A stretch of DNA of 6,038 bases from an uncultured Actinomycetes bacterium. GTDB taxonomy: Bacteria; Actinomycetota; Actinomycetes; S36-B12. The translations under genes were made by a program, and so were the position numbers. The notes beneath the pieces are model-generated. The model ran no database searches, was not told the DNA's origin, and worked only from the letters and a program-made list of their open reading frames with translations. Positions 1 to 6,038 of the stretch are shown here, piece by piece. The DNA is taken from the NCBI GenBank assembly GCA_937876275.1, contig CALFIA010000084.1, positions 1 through 6,038 on the forward strand. The letters run 5' to 3'. Within the stretch, counting starts at the first letter, position 1, and the number at the start of each line of letters is the position of its first letter.

Positions 1-223
<223 letters not shown>

Positions 224-227
<4 letters not shown>

Positions 228-312
228 TTGTGCCCGGTGTGGACGATTTCGCCGGGGAAGGTGGCGATCGCGACGTAGACCATGCCGAGATTGACGATGA
301 TGACGACGCCGA
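224..312 (-). pseudogene. FixH-like fragment fused in frame to the RDD protein
   Basis: The last 28 or so residues of the 224-751 frame begin GVVIIVNLGMVYVAIATFPG. This resembles the start of FixH/CcoH, where a single membrane helix of the form FGVxIxVNxxMxxxAxxTFPG is followed by an Asn-Ser-Tyr-Val region. FixH normally lies directly upstream of FixI, and here the fragment runs into the FixI start with a GTGA overlap, so position and similarity agree. However, the usual FixH continuation of more than 100 residues is absent: the frame reads VHTGHK and stops. Either FixH carries an internal deletion, or the match is fortuitous and this is another short protein. The left limit of the fragment is a guess. 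Confidence 0.4.
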
Positions 313-751
313 GCGCCGCGATGAGGCCGAGGGGGAAGAAGACGCAGAAGACCGAGCGCAGGGCGGCAACGGGCAGGCGTACGCGGTGACCCGAGTAGCT
401 GACGATCTTCAAGCCCATGATGTGCATGCCGATACTGCGACCGGTGGAGCCCCAGGCGTATGTCCAGCCCAGCCAGATCAAGAAGAAGCCCACGGCTACC
501 GACCAGCCGAACTGCGGCAAGGTCGCACCTTGCACTCGCTCGATGATCACACGCACGAGGGCAACGAGAAGGTTCACGGTGAACACCAACGCGATGACGA
601 TGCCGACATCAATAATCGCGGCAAGAGCTCGTGAAACGAAGCCCGCACGGTGACCCTGATATGGGCGGGCGTCCTTGGGCACCGAACTGTCAACGTCGAG
701 CCCGGGTTCACCTGCGTCGACTCGGCGCTTGTATTCGCTGAACGAAGTCAC
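224..751 (-). CDS. RDD-family membrane protein with a foreign FixH-like C-terminus (apparent chimera)
   Basis: The frame encodes 175 residues starting at GTG 751-749. A strong GGGGGAG site lies 5 nt upstream, and the GTGA overlaps the previous gene's stop. Residues 37-146 fit the RDD family: Arg41 and Asp48 in the first membrane helix (about 40-66), a second helix at about 82-100, and the GRSIGMHIMGLKIV segment at 104-117 that typically follows it. The third hydrophobic stretch begins normally (RSVFCVFFPLGL, 132-143). At about residue 147 the expected RDD ending, usually a charged loop and a short 'xDxxxxTxVvYDW'-like tail, is replaced by a stretch resembling the N-terminal membrane segment of FixH. 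The native RDD C-terminus is therefore missing. RDD proteins have no single agreed function; several are linked to transport or stress. Only the first 140 or so residues should be taken as the RDD gene. Confidence 0.75.
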
Positions 752-1290
752 GCGGGCTCCCCCGCGAACTCGGCAGCGATCTCGCCTGGTGCAGTGGTCT
801 TACGGGCCTTGCGGCGCAACATGATCGTGTCGACAACCTTTTGAACCAAGTCGTCGGCATCAATGGCCTGCATGCGAGTCGTGTTCATCGCATCGGTCGC
901 GATACCGCCGGTGGACTGTCGAATGATCTGCGGCAGGTCGATCTCGTCGATGATGTAGTTCGCAAGCTCAATGAGCGGCAAGCGATCGATGATCTTCTCG
1001 AGATCAGCCTGAGCAACGATCTCATCGATGTCGACGCGCTCCAGCACGATCTCGGTGAGATTCATGCGCCCGATCACCGCGTTGACCGCATAAGGCACGA
1101 CCTTGTCGAGGGCAGAGTTCACCAAGGCCGAGTTCGCGACTGTCGACACCGTGGAGCTCACGGTCTGCTCGGCAACAGAGAAAAGCGCGAACACAGCGGA
1201 CGCCGAGATCTCAATCGCAGCACCGACCGGGTTCGTGGCACCCGAGCCAGGCCGCGGCTCGAACACGATGACCTCAGTGGCTTCACTCAC
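748..1290 (-). CDS. Conserved actinobacterial hypothetical protein, partner of the RDD gene
   Basis: This encodes 180 residues from GTG at 1290-1288. An AGAGGA site 7 nt upstream decides that start over in-frame ATGs at 1308 and 1353, giving a protein that begins VSEATEVIVFEPRPGSG. I recognise the type from actinobacterial genomes, where it sits next to an RDD protein, but I know of no assigned function. It has an Ala/Val/Ser-rich N-terminal half without an obvious membrane helix. A run of short repeats built on '(V/I)D(I/L)xxI(V/I)' follows (VDIDEIV, ADLEKII, IDLPQII), then the conserved-looking STGGIATDAM segment and a basic end (RRKARK). The repeats suggest a stack of short amphipathic helices. 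The stop overlaps the RDD start by four bases, so the two are almost certainly co-transcribed and translationally coupled. The N-terminus is divergent from the lipase gene. Confidence 0.72.
   Translation of the reverse strand: MSEATEVIVFEPRPGSGATNPVGAAIEISASAVFALFSVAEQTVSSTVSTVANSALVNSALDKVVPYAVNAVIGRMNLTEIVLERVDIDEIVAQADLEKIIDRLPLIELANYIIDEIDLPQIIRQSTGGIATDAMNTTRMQAIDADDLVQKVVDTIMLRRKARKTTAPGEIAAEFAGEPA
757..763 (-). promoter_or_regulatory. Ribosome binding site of the RDD gene
   Basis: On the minus strand GGGGGAG lies 5 nt before the GTG at 751-749, inside the 3' end of the upstream gene. It supports the GTG start and translational coupling of the two genes. Confidence 0.65.
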
Positions 1291-1343
1291 TCCCCCATCC
1301 TCTCGCATGCCTGGCCACCCCGAAAAGGCAGTACATTCGACGA
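1291..1343. promoter_or_regulatory. Short divergent intergenic region between hypothetical and lipase genes
   Basis: Only 53 bases separate two divergent starts (1290 minus, 1344 plus), so any promoters for both directions must lie here or inside the coding regions. TACATT at 1332-1337 could be a weak -10 element for the lipase. It lies so close to the ATG that the transcript would have almost no leader, which is common in Actinobacteria. No convincing -35 element or operator is visible. Confidence 0.3.
1298..1303 (-). promoter_or_regulatory. Ribosome binding site fixing the GTG start at 1290
   Basis: On the minus strand AGAGGA stands 7 nt before GTG 1290-1288. The longer in-frame ATG starts (1308, 1353) have poorer sites, and the 1353 start would overlap the divergent lipase gene. 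Confidence 0.6.
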
Positions 1344-2576
1344 ATGCGCGCACTCAAATGGATCGGCATCGTGGTGGCCGCCGTGCTGGTCATCGCCGTG
1401 ATCAGCACCATCTGGGTGATCTCGGCTCACAAGCTCAGCGTTTCGCGCGCCCAGGCCAAGATCGCCGACTTCTACGTGCCCCCGACCCCGCTCCCTGCCG
1501 AGCCCGGCACTGTGATTCGCACCGAGCCGCTCGGAGTCGACGTTCCCGGTGCCACGACCTTGCGCATCCTCTACACCTCGCAGCGTCCTGACGGCACTCC
1601 CGCAGCCTCGAGCGGAATGATCTTCATCCCGACAACGCCGGCCCCGGCTGAAGGGCGCCCCGTTGTCGCGTGGGCGCACGGCACCTTGGGCATGGGCGAT
1701 GCCTGCGCACCCTCGCGCTCCGACAAGCCACTTGGCGACACGGCGAACTGACTCAACCAAATGATGAGCCTTGGCTATGTCGTCGTCGCCACCGATTACA
1801 CCGGCTTCGGCACACCAGGCCCCAATCTCTACCTGGTCGGCCAGGCCGAGGCGCGCGATGTCGTGAACTCCGTGCGTGCTGCACGCAATATCCCTGACGC
1901 GCATGCCGGCACGAACTGGATCGTGTGGGGTCATTCACAAGGCGGTCACTCCGCGCTGTGGACAGGTCATCTCGCGAAGGAACTTGCACCAGAACTCACC
2001 TTGAAGGCGGTCGCAGCTGCAGCACCTGCAGCAGAGCTTCCCGACATCATCGATGCGCAGTGGCAGACAGCTGTCGGGTGGGCCATCGGCCCCGAGGTCG
2101 TGAGCTCGTGGCCGAACTACTACCCGAATCTCAACGCCGAGGGCTTCGTTTCAGCATCCGGCCTGCGCAACACCGAGCGACTGGCGAATGAGTGCATCGT
2201 GCCCGCGGCACTCGAGGGATTCGTGCGCACCGACTTCGGCCAGAACTACTTCGAGCAGAAGCCGACCGACAATCCGTCATGGAATGCCGCGGCCATTGCG
2301 CAGACTCCCGCACCTCTGCCCGCATCGATGCCGGTGTTCGTCGCACAGAGCATTGCCGACACAGTCGTGCTCGCCTGGCCGAATGCCAAGTTGCAAGATG
2401 AGTGGTGCGCAGCAGGCTCCGACATCACGATGGCGTGGCTGGGCGTGGTGTCGCATCAGGACACAGCCATGACAGTCGGACCTGAAGCTGTTGCCTGGAT
2501 CGACGATCGCTTCCACGATCGTCCGACGACTCGCACATGCGACGTTCCGCCGCCCGTTGCACCGAGCGCGAGCTGA
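1344..2576 (+). pseudogene. LIP-family secreted/anchored lipase, interrupted by an in-frame TGA
   Basis: Read through one stop, this frame encodes a 410-residue alpha/beta hydrolase like the LIP secretory lipases, which hydrolyse lipid esters outside the membrane. An N-terminal hydrophobic segment (about residues 5-27, after MRALK) is a signal peptide or anchor. AHGTLG (111-116) supplies the oxyanion-hole region and GHSQGG has the nucleophile Ser198. Likely acid and base residues are Asp339 (SIADTVV) and His371 (VVSHQD), so the whole triad is present. Codon 136 (1749-1751) is TGA, and both sides continue in the same frame: GDTAN, then LNQMMSLGYVVVATDY, which is normal family sequence. The family usually has Trp or another hydrophobic residue there, so TGG to TGA is the simplest cause, either a real nonsense mutation or a base-call error. 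The in-frame ATG at 1761 has no ribosome binding site and would lack the oxyanion motif. TGA also ends this gene and its neighbours, so codon reassignment is unlikely. Confidence 0.78.
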
Positions 2577-3134
2577 CTACTCCGCGGTGAGCGGACCGTT
2601 CTTCGCCTGCGGGAAATAGTTCTGCCCGATACCCGAACTGCGCTTGGGCACCATCACCGAGCGGAACCACGACACGATCTCATCACCATGCTGGTTCAGA
2701 CCGCGGGTCTTCATGCGAATGATGCCCATCTCCGGGCGCGATGAACTCTCGCGCACGTCAAGGCAGATCGACTCGGCGTAGATCGTGTCGCCGATGTACA
2801 CGGGATGCGTGAGCTTGATGTCGGTCCAGCCGAGGTTGGCGACAGCGTTCTGGCTCATGTCGATGACCGACAGGCCGAGCACCAAGGCGACAGTTAGGCC
2901 CGAGTTCACGATGATGCGACCACCGGTGATCGGATTCGACTCCGCAAGGTGAGCATTGAAGTGGTTCTGGTTCGTGTTGCAGGTCAGCTGCGTGAACCAC
3001 GTGGAGTCGGCCTCGGAGATCGTGCGACCGAAGGGGTGCTGGTAGACGTCGCCGACCTCGATGTCCTCGAAGAACCGGCCCCGCCATTCCTTCGGAGCAG
3101 GGGTCGTGGCGCCGGGCTGGTTGTCGTCGGTCAT
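2577..3134 (-). CDS. MaoC-type (hotdog-fold) acyl-CoA hydratase
   Basis: This encodes 185 residues from ATG 3134-3132 (MTDDNQPG) to TAG 2579-2577. It matches the actinobacterial MaoC-like dehydratases that resemble mesaconyl-CoA hydratase. Signature stretches are EWRGRFFEDIEVGD near the N-terminus, RTISEADSTWFTQLTCNTNQ with the hydratase-type acidic/Asn/His cluster (D...NTNQNHFN), IVNSGLTVALVLGLSVIDMS, and HPVYIGDTIYAES. The length and end (SVMVPKR plus a short tail) fit a full-length protein. The family hydrates enoyl-CoA-type double bonds in acid metabolism, but the exact substrate cannot be read here. No ribosome binding site precedes the ATG. Instead the frame continues upstream into an unrelated binding protein, so the native leader has been lost at a join. 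The stop sits directly against the lipase stop (2574-2576). Confidence 0.82.
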   Translation of the reverse strand: MTDDNQPGATTPAPKEWRGRFFEDIEVGDVYQHPFGRTISEADSTWFTQLTCNTNQNHFNAHLAESNPITGGRIIVNSGLTVALVLGLSVIDMSQNAVANLGWTDIKLTHPVYIGDTIYAESICLDVRESSSRPEMGIIRMKTRGLNQHGDEIVSWFRSVMVPKRSSGIGQNYFPQAKNGPLTAE

Positions 3135-3533
3135 CGCGGCGATCGACTTGCCGTAGTTGTCCCGGTTCGACCAGCGCCTGATCGAGGCCACGCAATCCCG
3201 GGCCAGAACCGGCGTGCCGTCATGGAACATCAACCCGTCGCGCAGCGTCATCTTCCAGGTCAGGCCGTCATCCTCGATCACATGGCCCGCGAGCATCTGC
3301 GGCGAAACCGCGTTGCCGGCATCGGTGCCGAACAGCGTGTCATAGGCCATCATCGCGTGATTGCGGGTGATATAGGCGGTCGTCCACGAAGGATCGACCA
3401 CGGTGAGGTCGGCGTGCGGAATGAACTTCAGCGTGCGGCTGCCCTGCGCGGCAGCGACATTGGGGCGTGCGAGCGGGGCGGCAATCGCGGCGGCGGCACC
3501 GGCGAGAACCGTACGGCGAGTGGCTTTCGGCAT
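3135..3533 (-). pseudogene. Family 5 (peptide/nickel-type) ABC substrate-binding protein, N-terminal fragment
   Basis: The first 133 residues belong to a periplasmic dipeptide/oligopeptide-type solute-binding protein that delivers substrate to an ABC importer. The start is ATG 3533-3531. It opens with a Tat-like signal (twin Arg at residues 6-7, a hydrophobic Ala-rich core, cleavage near VAAAQ at 26-30). Family 5 features follow: LTVVDPSWTTAYITRNH, AYDTLFG, PQMLAGHVIEDDGLTW and LRDGLMFHDGTPVLARDCV, the classic SBP_bac_5 N-terminal pattern. Family members are about 500 residues, so nearly three quarters is missing. At RDNYGKSIAAMTD the frame passes without a stop into the MaoC protein. Native relatives often continue MTDEL at this point, so the ATGACCGAC bases may be shared by both parents. 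The gene is divergent from the small membrane protein at 3688. Confidence 0.8.
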
Positions 3534-3687
3534 GGATCGAAGGCTCCCAGGATCGGAGCCGCACGCTATGCGCGGGCCGGTTCGAGCGTCAACCGGCCGC
3601 CGCGCGAAATCGCCGCCCTCCCGCATGACCGAAGCTTCATCCGCCGGACGCTTGAGCGATACCCTCTCGCGCGCCATGCTGGACGCC
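3534..3687. other. Divergent intergenic region
   Basis: These 154 bases separate the binding-protein start (minus) from the small membrane protein start (plus). Apart from the leader hairpin, no clear promoter, operator or RNA is visible. The plus-strand frame is open from 3626 (MTEASSAG...), so a longer N-terminus of the membrane protein is possible. Confidence 0.4.
3542..3560 (-). promoter_or_regulatory. Leader hairpin overlapping the ribosome binding site of the binding-protein gene
   Basis: GGCTCC (3542-3547) and GGAGCC (3555-3560) form a perfect 6-bp inverted repeat with a 7-nt loop. On the minus strand the second arm runs into the GGGAG Shine-Dalgarno-like sequence (3548-3544), about 10 nt before the ATG at 3533. 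Folding of the leader could hide the site. At this stem length the pairing may also be chance in GC-rich DNA. Confidence 0.3.
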
Positions 3688-3948
3688 ATGAGGATCATCA
3701 TTCGCCGCCCCGGCCCCGAGACGATCGACATGACGCCAGACGGCCGGTTCATCGACCCGCCGGCGACCCCGATTGCCGATCGGGTGTTCCGCTATGCCGT
3801 TCTGGCCGCCATCGTGGCCCTCGGGCTGTCGATCGCCGCCGTCTTCGCGTGGTTCGCCTTGATGCTGCTGCCCGTGGCGCTCGGCACGGCCGCGGTGGCC
3901 TGGCTCGCGTGGCGGTGGCGCATGTGGAGGGCGGGGCGGCGGTATTGA
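3688..3948 (+). CDS. Small two-helix inner-membrane protein, function unknown
   Basis: This encodes 86 residues: a basic start (MRIIIRRPGPE), a hydrophilic TPDGRFIDPPATPIADRVFR stretch, two hydrophobic segments at about 36-58 and 59-77, and a strongly basic end (RWRMWRAGRRY). By the positive-inside rule both ends face the cytoplasm and the protein forms a helical hairpin. It resembles small hypothetical proteins of Acetobacteraceae/Rhodospirillales, but I cannot name a family. I chose ATG 3688, preceded by a weak GGA, because the conserved-looking part starts there; in-frame ATGs at 3676 and 3626 are alternatives. It is codirectional with the BVMO 114 bases downstream, but nothing shows that the two work together. 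Confidence 0.6.
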   Translation: MRIIIRRPGPETIDMTPDGRFIDPPATPIADRVFRYAVLAAIVALGLSIAAVFAWFALMLLPVALGTAAVAWLAWRWRMWRAGRRY

Positions 3949-3983
3949 TGCCTCCCTCCGACGCAACCCAGGGCTGAATCCCG

Positions 3984-3999
3984 AATTGAACAATTGACC
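3984..3999 (+). promoter_or_regulatory. Palindrome AATTG-AA-CAATT with overlapping -35-like TTGACC
   Basis: AATTG (3984-3988) and CAATT (3991-3995) form an inverted repeat with a 2-nt spacer, standing out as AT-rich in a GC-rich region. The end overlaps TTGACC (3994-3999), a good -35 match. A weak -10-like TTCACT follows after 17 nt (4017-4022). Together they could be the BVMO promoter with a repressor site, but the -10 is poor and no regulator gene is present in the window. Confidence 0.3.
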
Positions 4000-4049
4000 G
4001 ACGGGACGCGGGACGGTTCACTTTGCCATTGGCCAGAACGAGCCGGACA

Positions 4050-4056
4050 AAGGGGA
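4050..4056 (+). promoter_or_regulatory. Ribosome binding site of the BVMO gene
   Basis: AAGGGGA lies 6 nt before the ATG at 4063. It fixes the start and gives an N-terminus of normal length before the first FAD-binding motif. Confidence 0.65.
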
Positions 4057-4062
4057 CGAACG

Positions 4063-6038
4063 ATGCCGCAGGATGCCGTCGAAAGCGCGCGCATATATGA
4101 TGCAGTGATAGTCGGAGCCGGGTTCGGCGGCATGTACATGCTGCACCGCCTGCGCGGCCTGGGCATGAGCGCCCGGGTGCTCGAAGCCGGCTCCGGCGTT
4201 GGCGGCACCTGGTATTGGAACCGCTATCCGGGCGCACGCTGCGATGTCGAGAGCATGCAGTATTCCTTCGGCTTTTCCGACGAAATCCAGCAGGAATGGA
4301 CATGGTCCGAACTGTTCTCGGGCCAGCCGGAAATCCTGCGCTATGCCAATTTCGTCGCCGACAAGCTCGACCTGCGGCGTGACATCACGTTCAACACCCG
4401 CGTGCAGGCCGCGACCTGGGACGAGGCTTCGGCGTGCTGGACCGTGCGCACCGACAGCGGGCTGCAGGTTCGCGGCCATCACGTGGTGATGGCCACGGGT
4501 TGCCTGTCCTCGTCACGCATGCCCGATATCGCGGGGCGGGACAGTTTCGCGGGCCGCACCTTCCACACCGGCCAGTGGCCGCACGAGGAGGTCGATTTCA
4601 CCGGCCAGGTGGTGGGCGTGATCGGCACCGGGTCATCGGCGATCCAGTCCATCCCGGTGATCGCCGCGCAGGCCAAGCATGTCTATGTGTTCCAGCGCAC
4701 GCCGAACTTCTCCATCCCCTCGCGCAACGCACCGATACCCGCCGACTACGAGGCGGAATGGAAGCGTGACTATGCGCGCCGCCGGGCCGAGGCCCGCAAG
4801 ACGCGGTCCGGCGTGCTGTCGCCGCTCAACGACAAATCCGCCCTTGCCGACAGCGAGGCCGAGCGTCGCGACACCTACGAGCGGCGCTGGAAACTCGGCG
4901 GCACCTACTTCATGCAGTCCTACAACGACCTGGCACTGAACAAGGCCTCCAACGACACCGCGGTGTCGTTCGTCCACGAGAAGATCCGCGACATCGTCAA
5001 GGACCCGAAGATCGCCGAGAAACTGCTGCCCACAAACCACCCGATCGGCACCAAGCGGATCTGCGTCGACACCAACTATTACGAAACCTTCAACCGCCCG
5101 AACGTCACCCTGGTTGATCTGCACGACACGCCGATCCGTTCGATCACCCAAGCGGGCCTCGACACCTCGGCCCGGTCCTTCGACTTCGACGCCCTCATCT
5201 TCGCCACCGGCTTCGATGCGATGACCGGCACGCTGCTGAAGATCGACATCCAGGGCCGCAACGGCGCCACCCTGCGGGAGGCCTGGGCCGCGGGGCCGCA
5301 CACCTATCTCGGGCTGATGACGGCCGGGCTGCCCAACATGTTCATGATCACCGGCCCCGGAAGCCCGTCGGTGCTGTCCAACATGATCGTCTCCATCGAA
5401 CAGCATGTCGACTGGGTGACGGACTGCATGGGCTGGATGCGCGCCAATGGCAAAGCCGCCATCGACGCCGACCAGGCCGCGCAGGATGCCTGGGTCGCCC
5501 ATGTCAACGAGGTCGCGCACCGGACGCTCTATCCCCAGGCGAACTCCTGGTACATGGGCGCCAATATTCCGGGCAAGCCGCAGGTGTTCATGCCCTATAT
5601 CGGCGGCGTCGGCGTCTATCGCGAGAAATGCGATGCCATCGCGGCGGCGGGCTACGAGGGCTTTGTCACGACGCCCGCCGCCGCGGCGGTGCAGGAGCGC
5701 GGCTGCGGCGCGCTCACCGCGCTCGCGCTCGACGCCGAGGCGCGCCGGATGAGTGGCACGTGGTCGTTGGCCGTGGAGGTCGATCCGCACGGCGATTCGG
5801 TCACGGTCACGTTGCGCGCCGGTGATCAACCGGTGTCCGGCCGGCCGGTCACGGTGCTCGTCGGAGGCGACGATGTCTCGCACGACGCCACGACGGGTAC
5901 CGATGGGCGAGCCACGGTGGCGGTGTCGCTCCCGCCTGGTGCTGTCACCGTGGCAGCAACCACCGAGGCCCCCGGGCCGGTCCGTGTGTATCGCGGTCAG
6001 CCCGCGGCGCCGAACCCGCTGGGGGCGCAGACCCTCGC
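4063..6038 (+). CDS. Baeyer-Villiger monooxygenase (FAD/NADPH, PAMO-like), read through into an unrelated C-terminal tail
   Basis: Residues 1-537 form a complete class B flavin monooxygenase, which uses NADPH and O2 to turn ketones into esters or lactones in the cytoplasm. The first Rossmann motif GAGFGG is at 18-23, followed by GGTWYWNRYPGARCD (47-61). The family fingerprint FxGxxxHTxxWP matches exactly at 162-173 (FAGRTFHTGQWP). The NADPH-binding GTGSSA is at 188-193 with QRTPNF at 211-216. GTKR (329-332) carries the Arg equivalent to the catalytic Arg337 of phenylacetone monooxygenase, and ATGFDAMTG and GPGSPSVLSNM follow. The enzyme part ends GYEGFVTT (530-537), almost the same as the natural end of PAMO (542 residues). 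No stop follows, and the frame stays open to the window end (residue 658) through an unrelated segment. Substrate range cannot be read; cyclic or aryl ketones are typical for this group. The BVMO itself looks intact, while the tail is probably not part of the native gene. Confidence 0.9.
   Translation, partial: MPQDAVESARIYDAVIVGAGFGGMYMLHRLRGLGMSARVLEAGSGVGGTWYWNRYPGARCDVESMQYSFGFSDEIQQEWTWSELFSGQPEILRYANFVADKLDLRRDITFNTRVQAATWDEASACWTVRTDSGLQVRGHHVVMATGCLSSSRMPDIAGRDSFAGRTFHTGQWPHEEVDFTGQVVGVIGTGSSAIQSIPVIAAQAKHVYVFQRTPNFSIPSRNAPIPADYEAEWKRDYARRRAEARKTRSGVLSPLNDKSALADSEAERRDTYERRWKLGGTYFMQSYNDLALNKASNDTAVSFVHEKIRDIVKDPKIAEKLLPTNHPIGTKRICVDTNYYETFNRPNVTLVDLHDTPIRSITQAGLDTSARSFDFDALIFATGFDAMTGTLLKIDIQGRNGATLREAWAAGPHTYLGLMTAGLPNMFMITGPGSPSVLSNMIVSIEQHVDWVTDCMGWMRANGKAAIDADQAAQDAWVAHVNEVAHRTLYPQANSWYMGANIPGKPQVFMPYIGGVGVYREKCDAIAAAGYEGFVTTPAAAAVQERGCGALTALALDAEARRMSGTWSLAVEVDPHGDSVTVTLRAGDQPVSGRPVTVLVGGDDVSHDATTGTDGRATVAVSLPPGAVTVAATTEAPGPVRVYRGQPAAPNPLGAQTL
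5677..6038 (+). other. Ig-like/beta-sandwich segment joined to the BVMO C-terminus, open at the window end
   Basis: After the BVMO end, the same frame encodes about 120 residues. They begin with an Ala-rich linker (PAAAAVQERGCGALTALALD) and then show alternating hydrophobic strands: SLAVEVDPHGDSVTVTLRAG, QPVSGRPVTVLVGG, TDGRATVAVSLPPGAVTVAA. The 'G(x)PVxGxPVTV...TDxxGxAxVxV' pattern is typical of bacterial Ig-like repeats in exported surface proteins, especially of Actinobacteria. Such a domain has no known role on a cytoplasmic flavoenzyme and would normally follow a signal peptide. I infer that this is part of another gene joined by chimerism somewhere between about 5665 and 5720. The exact join and family are uncertain, and part of the Ala-rich linker may be native BVMO. 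Confidence 0.5.

Noticed and set aside
841..1401. 186-residue plus-strand frame opposite the hypothetical protein
   Set aside because: It is rich in Arg, His and Asp and has no motif. The minus-strand gene has a good ribosome binding site and operon context.
1749..1751. TGA read as selenocysteine or as a reassigned Trp codon
   Set aside because: Position 136 is not catalytic, no SECIS-like hairpin is evident after it, and TGA serves as the terminator of this and adjacent genes.
1761..2576. Second half of the lipase as an independent gene starting at ATG 1761
   Set aside because: There is no ribosome binding site. The part would lack the N-terminal strands and the AHGTLG oxyanion region, and the frame continues unchanged across the TGA.
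2949..3977. 342-residue plus-strand open frame
   Set aside because: It lies opposite the SBP-MaoC frame and overlaps the small membrane protein in another frame. Its composition (Arg, Gly, Asp, His rich) and lack of motifs mark it as a shadow.
3949..4062. Terminator or small RNA between the membrane protein and BVMO genes
   Set aside because: No GC-rich stem followed by a T run and no recognisable RNA structure; only the AT-rich palindrome and a possible promoter.
4633..5883. 416-residue open frame on the minus strand opposite the BVMO
   Set aside because: It is antisense to a BVMO with every family motif. The protein is dominated by Arg, Gly, His and Asp with no domain pattern, as expected for a shadow of a GC-rich gene.

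Overview
The window reads as a mosaic of two kinds of bacterial DNA, not one continuous genome segment. Two blocks look like a high-GC alphaproteobacterium (Rhodospirillales/Acetobacteraceae-like): about 31-310 (FixH/FixI remnants) and about 3135-5675 (start of a Tat-exported substrate-binding protein, a small membrane protein, a Baeyer-Villiger monooxygenase). Two blocks look actinobacterial: about 320-3134 (RDD membrane protein, a conserved partner protein, a LIP-family lipase, a MaoC-type hydratase) and about 5675-6038 (an Ig-like surface-protein-type segment). The taxonomic labels are inferred from remembered family sequences, not from a search. The first 30 bases are a pure G run that looks technical.

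Layout from left to right. 31-227 (minus) is the N-terminus of a FixI/CcoI copper P-type ATPase, cut by the window edge. 224-751 (minus) is an RDD-family protein whose last 30 or so residues look like FixH. 748-1290 (minus) is the conserved actinobacterial protein usually found with RDD proteins. 1344-2576 (plus) is a lipase with an in-frame TGA where Trp is expected. 2577-3134 (minus) is a MaoC-type hydratase, and its frame continues upstream without a stop into the first 133 residues of a family 5 solute-binding protein (to 3533). 3688-3948 (plus) is a small two-helix membrane protein. 4063 to the window end (plus) is a complete BVMO of about 537 residues, read straight into an unrelated beta-rich tail.

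In the actinobacterial block, the RDD gene and its upstream partner form an overlapping operon. The lipase is divergent from that pair, and the lipase and MaoC genes converge with no gap. In the alphaproteobacterial block, the binding-protein fragment is divergent from the small membrane protein, and the BVMO has its own ribosome binding site.

The main observation is that all three block boundaries preserve strand and reading frame, so each produces a plausible-looking fusion protein (RDD-FixH, SBP-MaoC, BVMO-Ig). I think chimeric assembly or template joining at short shared sequences is the most likely explanation. I found no RNA genes, CRISPR array, transposase or defined novel system.
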